This document shows, in pieces, positions 20,760-32,799 of a stretch of DNA of 64,000 bases (its first letter is position 1; every line of letters begins with the position of its first letter). The translations under genes and the position numbers were made by a program. Origin of the DNA: Armigeres subalbatus. Lineage: Eukaryota > Arthropoda > Insecta > Diptera > Culicidae. The DNA lies in assembly GCF_024139115.2 (NCBI RefSeq), contig NC_085140.1:157940452-158004451 (forward strand), read 5' to 3'. Below the pieces are notes generated by a model that worked only from the letters and a program-made list of their open reading frames with translations, did no database searches and was not told where the DNA came from.

Positions 20760-22095
20760 AATTCAATTCAACTACATTATTATGGTCCACGATCTTCAGT
20801 TACTGATCCGTCTTAAAAATGTGAAGCGAAGACAATACCAAAGAACTCGCCCAAATGGTGAAAAGGCGCAAAGGCTTGCTTAGCAGTTTGAGAGTGTCCA
20901 TAATTTTAGTCTAGGTCTCACTAGTCCTATTGAGGATCAGGTCACGGGGAGGTTGAAAGGCATTCTCAATCAAGGGAATGTTCGTTTGGAACTAGTTTGG
21001 ATGAAGTGAGATCTATAACTAAAACAAAGTGAAATTATAGACACTTCCGAAGGAAGGGTCAAAAATTAAAAATATGAAAGTTCCGGGCAGCGATGGTATT
21101 TTGTGCATACTTATTAAAAAAAACTTTCTGAGAGCTCTTTATCCTTTTTGGTGAATTTATTTAACAAATGTTTTCAATTGGCATAGAGGAAATCGCTTGG
21201 GAAATCGCCAAATGTTGAACTGCTAATTTTTTCGCCTATTGTTGAACGCCCATAGAAATTCACATACGTTCAACATTTGGCGTTTTCCCCTACTTCCCAG
21301 ATAAATGGAAAAACGCCTTGCACTTTTGAAGCCGGACAAAAATTCAGCCTCAGCTGGATCGAAGTGTGCCGCGCTAGAGAAAAGAAGTGATTATTTTTTT
21401 CTCCCGTCAATTTTTGTTTGTTAGGCTAAATACCTAGTTGTTCTACATCGATTGAAAATAATTTTACCAGGATTGATACGCTTGTGATGTGATTGGCCAG
21501 TGATTAAATTTCCTGTTCTCACTTTGGCAAAAACTTCGCTCTAACCAGCTGAGAGATGGAGGCCACCATCGTTGACGGAGGCGGAGGTCCCCAATGCCAG
21601 TCGTCAAAAGGCCGGTCCCGGAAGTGTTTTACTTTGGCTCAATTTTATTATACATAATTGAATTAATTTGGTGAGATTGTTTCATTATATTTGTGCTATA
21701 ATTTCAATTTAGAAAAGAAACTAAATACGCGCTGGATTTCAAATCCGGAAGTTTGTTTATGGATCCATTATTCATTTGATAATGGTCTGGTAGCTTAAAG
21801 AGGCGGGGCTTATTGTGAGCAAAAGTGACCTCGGACAGGTCATGAAATACCAAGCAGTCTGAAATGGGTCACTGGAGCTGCAGTAGAGCTAAAATATGTT
21901 TGCTTTCTTCAATAAACAAACTGTTTGAAAAAAATATTCTGAATAGTATGATTATTCATATTAATGACAATTCTATTTTTGCTGATCAGCAATTTGGTTT
22001 TCGCAATGGGCATTCAAGCACTCATCAGTTATTAAGAGTTACCAATTTAATTCGACTAAACAAATCTGAATTTATTATAGTTTATTGTAATCCAT
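20760..22095 (+). pseudogene. Jockey-type non-LTR RT fragment, multiply interrupted
   Basis: Pieces of one reverse transcriptase lie in order in several frames: IRLKNVKRRQYQRTR near 20800, PGSDGI near 21083, FPDKWK after 21293, then LLSSINKLFEK (about 21890) and FADQQFGFRNGHSSTHQL up to about 22060. The order and spacing are those of Jockey-clade LINEs. The reading frame is broken by stops, by a MITE at 21186-21290, and by about 530 bp of unrelated sequence between about 21356 and 21885. The catalytic palm motif FADD is not present. Confidence 0.7.
21186..21290. mobile_element. 105 bp TA-flanked MITE inside the Jockey fragment
   Basis: Ends GAGGAAAT...CGCCAAATGTTGAAC and GTTCAACATTTGGCGTTTTC CCC are inverted copies, with a 12 bp extra stretch at the left. 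TA duplicates at 21184-21185 and 21291-21292 lie within a Tyr codon of the RT frame; removing the insert restores the frame at that point. Confidence 0.8.
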
Positions 22096-22500
22096 AAGGA
22101 TCTCTGGGCACCAGAAGTGTTAAAATTGTACAAAAGTATAGTCATGAAGATGTTAAGAAGTCCGAACGAAATTATAGGCCCCCTATAGGCTCTTGAATGT
22201 GCATCATCCATACAGCCAGGCAAGAATTGTTACGGACCTGGCTAACATGTACTTTCGAGAGGTCTCACGAGCTGGCAGAGTGTCTTTCGAAAAGTTCTCG
22301 TGAGTACGAACTCTATCAATGTGCTGCCAACGAAGTTCATATTTTACGTTAAGCTTGCTGCGACGCAGCAACGCTAAAATAAATAGTTGACAGTTGTCCG
22401 TTGCTTTTTTATGAGATAAAGAATGATCACCATTCGTCGTTTTGATTTCTATAATTTCTTTAATGAGACTGCTCAGTATTCAAATTTTAAAAAGGTATTC
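22096..22500. other. Noncoding, possible LTR remnant
   Basis: TGTTACGGACCTGGCTAACA at about 22227 has the TGTTAC start common in insect LTRs, but no paired copy, primer site or coding region supports it. Confidence 0.2.
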
Positions 22501-25262
22501 AAAAGCTAGTAGCTTCCCTAGTCACACAGATCACTATTCAAGCAACTTTCATAATTCAGTTCTAGTCTAAATAAAACAAAAGCCAACGGATACAGACCAA
22601 ACAACTTAAGGTGCCAAAAAGTAACATTGCGAGTACCAAAATCAAAACACTCATAGAGAAAACAAACGTTTTTGGTCGATTCTGTCGCCAAATTTGACCA
22701 CAAAAAGTGAACGATCGTTATCGTCGTGTGACCCAATCGGCACAGAACCACAAACGGTTATTAGTAATCAAAAATATTTTAAGTCGAGTTTGTAGATAAA
22801 CTTTTATACTCTATGAAGCAAATATATACAAACGTTTCGGCGCCGCATAGAGAGATGAAGCCGAAAAAAATATTCGTTTTCACCTTGTTGAGAATTCCAC
22901 GTTTTGCTTTATACCAACGATGCAACAATCGTTCATTGTGTTACATTACTTTTCTACAAAGTAACCGCAACTGTACTTCCCAAATGTCATGTGCCAATGA
23001 GTGTAAATTATACGTTTTTATTGAAATGTCTTCGTTTTGTACTGAATACCTATTACCGTAAACCTGAAACGGCCCCGGTTGGAGCCATTCTCCATAGAAG
23101 TAAGTTGAGACTAACGAGAATTTGTTTTAAATGGATTTCCATTCTTTTTATATTAAACTAGTTTATTGTCGACCTGGTCGATATGAATCGAGCAAACAAA
23201 GCGACACAAACTTTAACGATACTTATATTTGCTAGGATTTTGTATCTATGTACAAAGACTGAATTTTCATTAAATCATCTTAAGCTATAAAGATAACAAC
23301 AGGAAAGAAAGCAAAACAAATCGTATTATAGGAATATACTAGTGCAAAGGAAAGCGCATCAAATCACGGTGCAAACGTCAAATGTAGTCAATCGTAGCAA
23401 TCGCCGGTAAAAAGTCAAGAGAACGTAGAAATTTGGAGAAATCCGGGTAAAGCAGCATGCATGTGTGTATACCAATCAAATTTACAAAATGGCCGACAAC
23501 TATACGGCCTCACCTAGTCAGCAAATCAGCAAACAACGGTTTAGCAACATTTTTTTAAATATTGGATAGTTTGTAAAGTTAAGTAGCTAAATATTAAGCA
23601 TCCTGTTTTACCCGCAGCTTTTGCGAATTGTAAACAAATTTTGTTACATTTGACGATTATACTAAGCAGTTAATGCGATCAGTTAGACGCAATGTAAACG
23701 CATTCCACAAAAAGGAAGTTTGGTTACAGAGAATTAAGAAAAATCAGGAATTTGATTATTTACGAATAATTAAACGCTGAGACAAAGAAAATAACTACTA
23801 CATACAAGCTAGCCGAACAAACTACAAAATGAAATAGAAAAATATGAATTAATCCATCAACGAACTGTACGAATTTAATGCAATGATACACAAAAAATAC
23901 ACATTAGAAGCAAGAAGTATTGTTTTCACGTGATGATTTTTTTACAAAATGAACATGAAGCAAGACATTTCTGAAAAACTAAAAATCAACTGTGTAAGCA
24001 AAGTTTCCCAAGAACATAATAATGAAAAGTTATCCAATAACGATAAAGTGTTTACGAGGCAAAATAATACTTTGTGATATGTGTAATCAAATTACTACTA
24101 GATACAAGCGAATCATCAGTTACATGACTCACATAAAATAACCAACAAGAAAGATGAAACCAAAAACCAGTTAGCGAAAGCCAAAAATTAGCGAAAAACC
24201 ACTTTAATTCAAAATATTCAAATTTGTTTCGATTCAACCCTAAACCAACCAAAAGTCAGCTTATATTTCCCAAAAAAGAAGTCAAAATCAAATGTAAACG
24301 TAGCAAACTTTTCAATAGCAGCGCACCTTGAAATTTAAAAATATACAGACGCACACAACTCTAATACACTAACACAACCGCACACAAACACACATCCAGA
24401 AAATAAGCAGACATCACTGACAGCTATGTACACAAAAAAAAAGTTTCGGCATATACGTTTCGGCCAATTTGTAAATAAACGAGTAAAAACCAAAAAAGAC
24501 AAACCGGAAACAGAAAAGAGTTCAAAATTTGACGCAAAATTCACCGATGAAACCATACCAAAAACACAAACAGAATCAGCAAATAATACATACTGCCCTT
24601 TTTTGAAGCAAAGCGAATTAAACGTTCACCGTCGCGGAGAGAAAACTCACTATTAGGAGCAGAACGTGGGAAACTACTAAAACCACCAACACCTGTCACG
24701 TTAGGAACGAATTACACGAATTACTTACATAAAAGCTAACTATATTTGAGAGGAACGGGAAGGTTGACAAAAAAAACAGACAGAACGCTCTACTAAGGGA
24801 CGATACTTGACACAAGTATCACCAAAAGAGTAGGAAGATAAAACAAATAGAGATACAAAAAAAAAGAATTTGTACAGGAAGGGTGGAACAAAGACATGGA
24901 ACTGAAGAGTGTGAAAACAAATAATACACCGGAAGTTAGTTAGACATGTAGTAGTTGTGAGCTAGAAAAAAAGGGAAGCATACATTGTTCACACTCAGTA
25001 TCGACAAGAACGCGAAAGCGAACCGGAAATGTTAATGAATGAAAAACAAATGAACTATTTATATTTAATATGAGCAAAGAAAGATAAGCGAAACCGAAGA
25101 AAATCAAAGTAATATGTTGCATTTGGGTGAACGAATTGCTCTCGTTGACGCCAAAAGGTATGAAACCGATGAAATGGCAGAAGGATAATGGCATTTTCCA
25201 GTGTTGACATAACAATCGTTACTCAGAGTATAGAGATGAAATAAAAATGCAAACAAAAAGTG
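22501..25262 (+). other. A-rich, 3'-UTR-like region ending in a poly(A) signal
   Basis: From about 23160 the plus strand is strongly A-rich with few T runs (AAACAAA, ACAAAAC, GAAACC and similar), free of recognisable transposons, and ends with AATAAA at 25240-25245 followed by a GT-containing stretch. This strand asymmetry and lack of repeats are typical of long 3' UTRs of neural genes. Dscam1, 15 kb upstream on the same strand, is the only candidate host gene in view, but no evidence links them. Short reading frames inside show no family resemblance. Confidence 0.4.
25240..25245 (+). terminator. Candidate distal poly(A) signal
   Basis: AATAAA at the end of the A-rich stretch; base composition changes abruptly after it. 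Confidence 0.4.
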
Positions 25263-25435
25263 CTACACTAAACCGTGAACTGTTTTTTCCAATCCGAAAA
25301 TGCTTTTTTTTGTCTTTATTAAGAAGATTTTCAGCCCGAGGCTGGCTCGTCTCCGCTCGAAAATGCTCTTCAGAAGTTCCAGGACGATTCCACAGTTAGA
25401 GCTGGACAGATTCCAGATCTAGGACGACGGAGGTC

Positions 25436-25640
25436 CTCCGTAGCTTAGTAGGGAAAGCACCTGTCTAGCGTACTGGTTTTGTGGGATCAAACCCCACCGA
25501 AGGGAGCGGTTACCCTCCAATACCTTTTCCGAACTAAATCTATCACTTGCTGTGCAAATGCATAATCGAGTTTCAGACATAGTAATTAATTTCTACTCCG
25601 GGTGGCTTAATATCCGGAACATAGGCAATTAACTTTTAAT
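25436..25640 (+). mobile_element. tRNA-derived SINE, copy 2
   Basis: TCCGTAGCTTAGTAGGGAAA carries a perfect A box; GTGGGATCAAACCCCAC forms a 5 bp T-stem-like hairpin as the B box. The loop CTAGCGT in the anticodon position would read AGC (Ala). The body matches 5186-5380. The head here is more complete than in copy 1. Confidence 0.78.
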
Positions 25641-26194
25641 GTACAGTAGCTGTTCGATAACTGCAAAATGTTTACTTTTCAGTTAACCAATGCCGTTCGA
25701 TAACTGCAACGCATTCTAGACGTCAAACGGTTGTCAATCGTCGTCAGATGCAATAAAAGTGCATCTAAATGTGCAGCGCAATGCAGCTGTCATTGAGTCT
25801 GACATCAGTTGACATCAGGCAACTTGAATCAAACGATCACTTCCGGCGCATTACTGTACAGCGAGCGTCCAACTTCATAATCGAAAAACACTCTGGACAC
25901 ACCATCACTATGGCTGCCCAACCTAAATATGGAAAATCATTCTCAAGACACTCCTGTGCAGTGGCAACTCGCAATGGAAACACCATTTTTAATAACCCTC
26001 TTTTGCTTCTGGTACAAATCATGAGTACTAATACTACCTTTACTCTCCCTGAGCACACGTACGTTTCAATGTGTAGCTATAAATGTCAAACAACCAGCAA
26101 CAAATACTAGAAACCGAACCGGAACAGTATCGACAAACTGTTCTTAACCATGGGCGGATATCCTTTCTCAATGCAATCAATCTCCACGAGCACC
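25641..26194. other. Noncoding, contains a short internal repeat
   Basis: GTTCGATAACTGCAA occurs twice (about 25652 and 25711) around a TTTCAGTTAACCAAT centre; this may be an old transposon end. Nothing else is recognised. Confidence 0.35.
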
Positions 26195-26500
26195 CCACGA
26201 ATCCACGATAAAAACATAATTCTTGCGGGCGTCCCACAAACGCATAGAAAAAATTTACTGAATGCGGGCGTCCCACCACGCAGAATTGTGATCACTCCGA
26301 TCCACAATAACACTACTCTTCTTGCGGGCGTCCCACCATCGCAGAGGAAGAACACATTGAATGCGGGCGTCCCACCACGCAGAATTATGATCATTCCGAT
26401 CTACAATAACACCATTCTTCATGCGGGTAACTACTCTTCTTCCCACCAACGCAAAGCAAGAAACACTTGAACGCGGGGTGTCTTTTCACGCAGAACTGTG
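26195..26500. repeat. Tandem repeat of about 100 bp, 2.7 copies
   Basis: GCGGGCGTCCCAC recurs at 26226, 26265, 26325 and 26364, decaying into GCGGGTAACTACTC at 26423. Each 100 bp unit holds two GCGGGCGTCCCAC boxes separated by CGCAGAATTGTGATC and CACAATAACAC segments. All three frames show protein-like repetition, but only because of the tandem unit. Confidence 0.8.
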
Positions 26501-26682
26501 ATCCATCTTTAACTAAACCAATAAAACTCTCTTTATTGAACTCCTCGCTGAACTCGCATCCTTAAATTCTTCAACGGAAAGATCAACAACATTCAAAAAG
26601 TACCCCTTTCGAATTTCAGAAACACAGGCCATCAACAAAGCTCACCTAATCGAAATATTTCCTTCAAAGTACAATACATAAG

Positions 26683-29082
26683 TTAACGAACAGGACACAC
26701 GGACTCCAACACCCTTTCCCACGGGACGAAGCTGCAGACGTTAGCAGTAATGGAACACGACACGGCACGGCGATCAATTCCGATAATATCGATATCGTCC
26801 GCAAATCCCAGGAGCATATGCGATTTTGTGATAATGGTACCGCTTCTTTGCACACCAGCTCTCCTAATCGCTCCCTCGAGCGCTATATTGAACAGTAGGT
26901 TCGAGAGTGCATCACCCTGCTTTAATCCATCTAAGGTAACAAATGACGTCGATATTTCATCCGCAACCCTTACACTTGATTTCGATCCGTCCAACGTTAT
27001 ACGAATCAGCCGTATCAGTTTCGCCGGAAAACCATGTTCAAGCATAATTTGCCATAATTCATTCCGTTTCACCCTAATCGTACGCCGCCTTGAAATCAAT
27101 AAACAGATGATGTGTCTGCAAGTTGAACTCCCGGAATTTATCAAGGATTTGTCTCAGGGTAAACATTTGATCCGTCGTTGATCGGCTCTCACGAAAACCC
27201 GCTTGGTATTCGCCGACGAAGGACTCTTCAAGCGGTCTCAATCTGTTGAACAGAATACGGGACATAATTTTGTACGCCGAATTAAGGAGGGTTATTCCTC
27301 GGTAATTGGCGCACTCCAGTCTGTGCCCTTTCTTAAAGAGAGGGCAAATGAGGCCGTCCAACCAGCTAGCAGGCATTTCCTCGTCTTCCCATATTTTCGA
27401 CATAATATGGTGCAGAACTTCATAAAGCTGCTCACTGCCATGTTTGAGAAGTTCAGCCGGGAGCTGGTCCTTCCCGCAGCCTTATTGTTTTTCAGCTCTT
27501 TGACAGCTTTTTAACCTCATCTAGTGTAGGTGACTCCACAGCTTGTCCATCGTCGCTAATATTTATTCTGTTCACCGATGCACCGTCACTTCCTCCATTC
27601 AACAAAGTCTCGAAGTGTTGCTTCCACCTGGCAGCCACTTCAGTTTTATCTGTCAGCAAATTCCCTTGTAGGTCGTTGCACATGACGGGAGATGGCGCTG
27701 TCTTTCTCCGCACGCCATTGACAGACTCATAAAACCTCCGCATATCGTTCTGCTCCATTTTTTCCTGCGCCTCACTAATCACTTGTTCTCTTGTAGTCTT
27801 TTTTCTTCCTGCGGTGGGTTCGTTTTTCGGCTGCTCTTGCTTCCTTGTACCGATCTCTATTCGATCGGGTACCTGACACCAACATCCGGCTTCTGGCAAC
27901 GTTCTTTTCGTCTGTCACTCTCAGACACTCCACATCGAACCAACCCGTCCTGGGTCGCCTCTGTGCAGTGCCTACCACTTCTCGTGCTGTTGTGCTCACC
28001 GCTCCATGGATCGACTCCCATAGATCGTTGATGTTGTAGCTAACGTTGATTGCACTTATCCGTTCGTCGAGCTTCTGGCGGTACTCAGCCGATACTCCTT
28101 CCGCCGACAATCGCTGGATATTGTAACGCATCGTTCGCTGTGATCTTTCGTTCGATACAGTTAACAACCGTGATCGAATTTTACTGACAACGAGATAGTG
28201 ATCAGAGTCAATGTTCGGACCTCTGAATGTCCGCACATCGATAACATCCGAGAAATGGCGCCCATCCACCAGAACATGGTCTATCTGGTTGCAAGTTTCA
28301 CCATTTGGGTGTCTCCAGGTGTGCTTTCGGATGTTCTTTCGTGCAAAGTAGGTGCTACTGATGGCCATCCCTCTGGTAGCAGCAAAATTTACTAGCCGTA
28401 GGCCGTTGTCATTGGTAGCGGAGTGAAGGCTCTCCCTACCGATTATGGGACGGAAAAAGTCCTCTCTACCGACCTGAGCGTTAGCGTCTCCGATAACAAT
28501 TTTCACGTCATGCTTTGGGCACTCTCCATAGGCTTTATCAAGACATTCATAAAACGTGTCCTTCACGTCGTCGGATTTATCGTTTGTCGGTGCGTAAACG
28601 TTGATTAGGCTGTAATTGAAGAATTTGCCCCGTATCCTCAACACACAGATTCGTTCGCTAATGGGTTTCCACTGCATCACTCGCTTCATCTGCTTGCCCA
28701 TCACTACGAAACCAACTCCATGCTCTGCTTTTTCACTGCCGCTGTGATAGATGTTATACTTGAATGCAGTATTGGTCGTGGGGTCCACGGCTCGGAATTC
28801 ACGTTCTCCGGATCTAGGCCATCGGACTTCTTGAATAGCAGCCACGTTCACTCCAACCTTCTGCAGTTCACGAGCATAGGCGTAACTAGAGTCTCGGTCT
28901 AGGGGGGGCCATGGCACCAGCTGATGGGATGTAATTTTCAAAGGCGATTTAAAGCACTGTGCGCACTGTGTTTGACTAAATTTATCGCTCATTCGTCCTA
29001 GAACTAACATAAAAAAATCGCGAATAATACAATTGATTTCCAATGATGCTGTGATTGCTTCAAAACGCTGTATCTGTGTCAA
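26683..29082 (-). pseudogene. Non-LTR retrotransposon with endonuclease and RT, broken
   Basis: Reading leftward, 29082-27775 holds one 435-residue frame with an apurinic/apyrimidinic-type endonuclease: AAIQEVRW, FNYSLINVYAPTN, KIVIGDANAQVG, NQIDHVLVDGRHFSDV and SDHYLVV. The linker and RT follow in three other frames: 27899-27492 (KWKQHFETLLNG-like region), 27403-27074 (CPLFKKGHRLECANYRGITL, AGFRESRSTTDQMF, HHLFIDFKAAYD) and 27144-26683 (GLKQGDALSNLLFNIALEG and catalytic LLGFADDIDI). At least three frameshifts separate them. The C-terminal domain after the RT is missing. It is the same broad type as the element at 47775-51093; the clade (RTE-like or another mosquito clade) cannot be settled here. 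Confidence 0.88.
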
Positions 29083-29378
29083 CTTGTCTTCTCCATGTTA
29101 CTAAATGTGAATAAGTGTGTAATCTAAGATTCAACAATCTTCTTCGAATTATCTATAAATGAAATTCGATATGAGTATATTTCTGAAAGTTTTAAAGCAT
29201 TTTCATGATTACTTAATGCATAAAGATCTTGAAATTTTTGAAACTCTTTAGATGTGGAATAAATTCCACGAAATTTTGTCATAATCAATATAAGTATTCA
29301 TGTAATTCCAAAATGTATGCTATGTGCTGAAATAGTTAAGTACCGATGAACACAAATTTGGAATCCTAAAGTGGAATT
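29083..29378. other. Noncoding
   Basis: AT-rich; nothing recognised. Confidence 0.4.
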
Positions 29379-29452
29379 TATGAGTCATAAATTCCATGAG
29401 TCATAAAATTATGAGTCATAAAATTATGAGTCATAAAATTATGAGTCATAAA
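29379..29452. repeat. 15 bp tandem repeat, five copies
   Basis: ATGAGTCATAAAATT repeated with near identity. TGAGTCA is the AP-1 core, so the array offers five AP-1-like sites; whether they bind anything is unknown. Confidence 0.9.
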
Positions 29453-29815
29453 TCAAATTCCAGAATAACATAGGGTTTTTGAAGTTACTGACGTTAGGAA
29501 GAGGCTTTATTATGGTTTTCTGAATAGGTGAGAGATTTCTCTGCAAAAATCAAAGAGACTTGAGAAGCAACCAAATCGATCTGAATTGTGCTGCAAAAGA
29601 AATGTTTTCTGATACGAACTGGTTTCTAAATCTAATTTTTTTTATCCTAAAAAACATATTCTAAAACTAAAAACTAAACTAAAGCAGGCACAAAAGAGTT
29701 TTCCGATGATCCTTATGAAATCTTTTTTTTTTGTTAAATATCTTGGCTGTGCATATGCACAGCATATGTTTCGAAATGGACAAATTGATATGAAATTTGC
29801 GAAAAAGAATCCACG

Positions 29816-29887
29816 TGTCTTGGAGGGACTCGAACCCTCAACCTCCTACTCTCTAGATAGGCGTGATAACCCCTACACAACAAGACC
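29816..29887 (-). tRNA. tRNA-like sequence, probable SINE head or pseudogene
   Basis: On the minus strand 72 bases fold into a full cloverleaf: acceptor stem with 6 of 7 pairs (GTCTTG with CAAGAC), a 3-pair D stem, anticodon stem CCTAT/GTAGG, 7-base loop CTAGAGA with T33, a 5-base variable loop and a perfect T arm GAGGG-TTCGAGT-CCCTC. The anticodon would be AGA (Ser), but Ser tRNAs have a long variable arm and this one does not. The B box GGTTCGAGTCC is perfect. A repeat-derived tRNA relic is the better reading. Confidence 0.45.
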
Positions 29888-29961
29888 ACTTAAAGGTCAC
29901 GTTTGCGGAAAAGCCATCAGAATCCGAGTACCAACCTCCACCGCCGTTAGCTCTCTTTTTT

Positions 29962-30366
29962 GCAAATTGAATATCTTTCGGATGCTTGATTTGTCCAATC
30001 GCCACATGTGCTTTACTATTGTATATCCACAGCCAAGCGAGTGCACATTGTTTATTAAACGAGTTTCCGAATAATATGCAATTAATTGTAATCAAGTGTC
30101 GGTCTTTCACCGTCATTAGTCGTCTGAGTACACGCGACCGCTTACGTAAAGGCAATCAAACTCATCAAATGCTTTAGCCAAGCAAGCCTTTGGCACAGCA
30201 GAGTGCGATTGAATTCGCATTCTATACCGTCCCGCCCAGACAGTTACTGGGGGGCATGGAGTGCGATCCTCTCGTTTAATAAACAATGTGCACTCGCTTG
30301 GCTATACAATAGTAAAGCGCATGTGGAGATTGGGCAAATCAAGCATCCGAAAGATATTCAATTTGC
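29962..30366. repeat. Inverted repeat with arms of about 100 bp
   Basis: Arms 29962-30063 and 30271-30366 are inverted copies (GCAAATTGAATATCTTTCGG ... GCACATTGTTTATTAAACGAG) with a few small differences. The spacer is about 207 bp. It lies just beyond the tRNA-like sequence and may be part of the same element. Confidence 0.85.
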
Positions 30367-30994
30367 AAGTTTTGTTTTGTCCTAATACTTTCAATGGAAT
30401 GCGTTGTTGATTTTTCTGTCATTGTAACAAAGATTCTTAAGTTTTATAATTTTATATCTTTCTGTGCCAGAATTATATAGCGAGAGCAAAAAGCTCCATA
30501 AGAATTTGATCAACTGTTTTGCGGCATACCTTGCGATTAACTCGAAGATTTTCGAAAGAATGGTCGTTCTAAATTTCATTGACCGGATTTGTGTACATGT
30601 GCTCATTTTGATGTAGTTGCTTCAGTCTTTTTTGAAGCGGATGGTAATTTAATAGAACGTAAATATTTATATCTTAATACAATTATGTTTTTAAGTTTAT
30701 GCAGAACAAATTTATTATTTTAAACTAGCAACTGAATTAGAAGCGGCATTGATTTTAGCTTAAAAATCGAGAAATCGTTACCGGGGGTCCAACTTAAATA
30801 TTTCGATGCTTTGCTGAACAAATGGTCATAGATGTGATAACGCAACAAAAAATATGTTTATAGAATTCATAATCAAAATTAAGAAATATGTAGGAAATGT
30901 GTAAATGAAATAAAAACTGACTAAGTTGGAATTACTTTTCAAAATTTTCTGGGGGCACAAGCAGGTCTGCAGGGGCCAGGCCCCCGCCCCCTTA
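30367..30994. other. Noncoding
   Basis: AT-rich; nothing recognised. Confidence 0.4.
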
Positions 30995-31555
30995 TATTTA
31001 CGCCAATGTTCACGAGCCAGAAGGTTCACTCGTCCAGGTTCGTTTAGGGTCCTGACATTCCAGGTACCGAGTTTCCAATCATAGTCCTTATTTCGTTGCC
31101 GGGTCGGTTGCCAAAAATAACGTTCTCTTTTTCTTCTATCTCCATTTTTCGTGGTATTTGAAAGGCTTCAGTAAGCTACCTTACCAGGGTCGCGTTACCT
31201 ACATCGCGATGATGGGGCTGCCACCTTAGGTATAGCTGACGCGATACAGCATTTCGTTAATCAGCCGCTGGGTACCAGGCAGACGCTGTTTGAGCCGCAC
31301 CTCCTGGTGAACAGACGCTCGAGGCGTACCTTCTCACTCTAGCTGATGTCAGAAGGACAACAGTGCCCAGGCTGCACTACCAGCTAAGTACACAACCCTT
31401 AGCTGGCGGTCTTTTGTCATCGGACGACCCGTGGAAGCGTGAGATAGGGACTTGTGGGGACCAGAGCTCTGTTGGGCGCTCCTTCCTTGATGCCAACCCA
31501 CCATTTTGCAGCCCACGAGAGGGATGACCATGTTTAAAAAGCAAAGCAACAATAT
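30995..31555 (-). pseudogene. 5' end of an endonuclease-type LINE (UTR and first codons)
   Basis: On the minus strand, about 31095-31000 encodes YDWKLGTWNVRTLNEPGRVN and LLAREHW, the start of the endonuclease domain (WNVRTL). The same start (KLGTWNCKSL) occurs in the LINE at 47775-51093. Upstream (31100-31555) is GC-richer sequence that would be the 5' UTR of the element. The rest of the endonuclease and the RT are missing, so this is a fragment cut near 30995. Confidence 0.65.
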
Positions 31556-32116
31556 TATCAAGAAATAGGACTAAAGGTATTTGTCGCCGGAATATGCGCA
31601 CCTCTTGGACCTATTATTAGGGCACAGCAGCCCAAAACCTTGAAAGATGTGATGAGATATTGCTTAGAAGAAAGCAATTACTCATACGTTCAAAATCTTC
31701 CAAAACCGCAATCAGATAATGCACACCATACCGGTACCATACCAAAAACATTTCAATCACAATACAAACATAATTTCAGGCCCCCATATTTTAACGCATC
31801 CAATAAAGCTAACCCACCTTCATCAAAACCCAACACATTTGCACATATCAGGAATCCAAATCAAAACTTCCCGAACAGAGCCAGATCAGACGGCTTCCGT
31901 CCAAACTTTAACATTGAAAGTGCACCGGACCTTTACAACGAGCAATTTTGTTTTGACTACAGTAGTTATGATTATGATGCATCTGCGTCATATGATACAA
32001 ACCAAACATACACGCTTCATCCCGAAGAAGCGTCCGAACAGCAACAGCAGACATCTGATAACCTTGAAGATGAGTTAAATTTTCATCTGGTCGAGGAATC
32101 AATGATGAAAAGATGA
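31556..32116 (+). pseudogene. Gypsy-type retrotransposon gag, 3' part
   Basis: Reads KVFVAGICAPLGPIIRAQQP at the start of what is left of the capsid region, then a Pro/Asn/Gln-rich tail with DELNFHLVEESMMKR at the end. The frame is open upstream to about 31556, where it meets the LINE fragment, so the N-terminal part is missing. No CCHC zinc knuckle is visible. The stop TGA at 32114-32116 overlaps the ATG of pol by four bases (ATGA, -1 frame), a common arrangement in Gypsy elements. Confidence 0.75.
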
Positions 32117-32799
32117 ACAACTTTTTGCCCTTTATTAAAATTTTTACCAATAAAGGACCATTAAAATTTCTGGTTGACACTGGAGCGAACCGTAACTATA
32201 TTAGTACTAAGCATGTGAACTGGGATAAATGTAGAGAAACGCAACCAATAAAAATTAAAAACATTATAGGAAATCATATCGCTCATAAATATGTGGAATT
32301 TAACCCTTTTGAGCAAATAGAGGGTACATCGAAACAAAAATTTATAGTTTTTGACTTTCATGAATTTTTTGATGGTCTCATCGGATATGAGACATTACGG
32401 TCATTGAAGGCTGATATTCTCACAGCCGAAAACCAACTTCAATTCCCTACAGGTAAAGTTGATATGCATAGAAAGTACCCCGATTCTACTACGATAAATT
32501 TAAACTCTAATGAAACAAAAGTTGTCAATCTACCAACTGCTGAAATGGATGGTGAGTTTTATTTTGAAAAGGATATTCCGCTGTCACCTCAAATTATTGT
32601 TCATACTGGCATTTACACTTGCAAGGACAACCGTCTTCATGTAACTGTAACAAATATCTCTAACGAACCAACAAAAATTTCGATCAGCAACCCATTAGCA
32701 GTAGAACTGAATAATTTCTACGCAAATGACCCAATCCACGAAGAAGCTGCTCCTTCATTCCCAAGACAATTTATTTTCGATCAGTTGAGACTTGACCAC
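32113..32799 (+). pseudogene. Gypsy-type pol, protease region, cut by a fold-back insertion
   Basis: The frame starts with ATG at 32113 and encodes the aspartic protease motif LKFLVDTGANRNYIS (about 32158-32205), then a flap-like FIVFDFHEFFDGLIGYETL, with an ILTAENQLQF strand. Pol sequence ends at 32799 inside the pre-RT spacer (FDQLRLDH); the bases from 32800 to the apparent stop at 32907 belong to the inserted element. The remaining pol resumes at 36588. Gag-pol order, -1 overlap and protease motif fit a Ty3/Gypsy element. Confidence 0.85.

Noticed and set aside
26150..26470. Repeat protein with AGVPP-R motifs
   Set aside because: Explained by the 100 bp tandem repeat; all frames show similar repetition.
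31349..31601. Minus frames of 70-74 residues
   Set aside because: They lie in what is best read as the 5' UTR of a LINE; no domain match.
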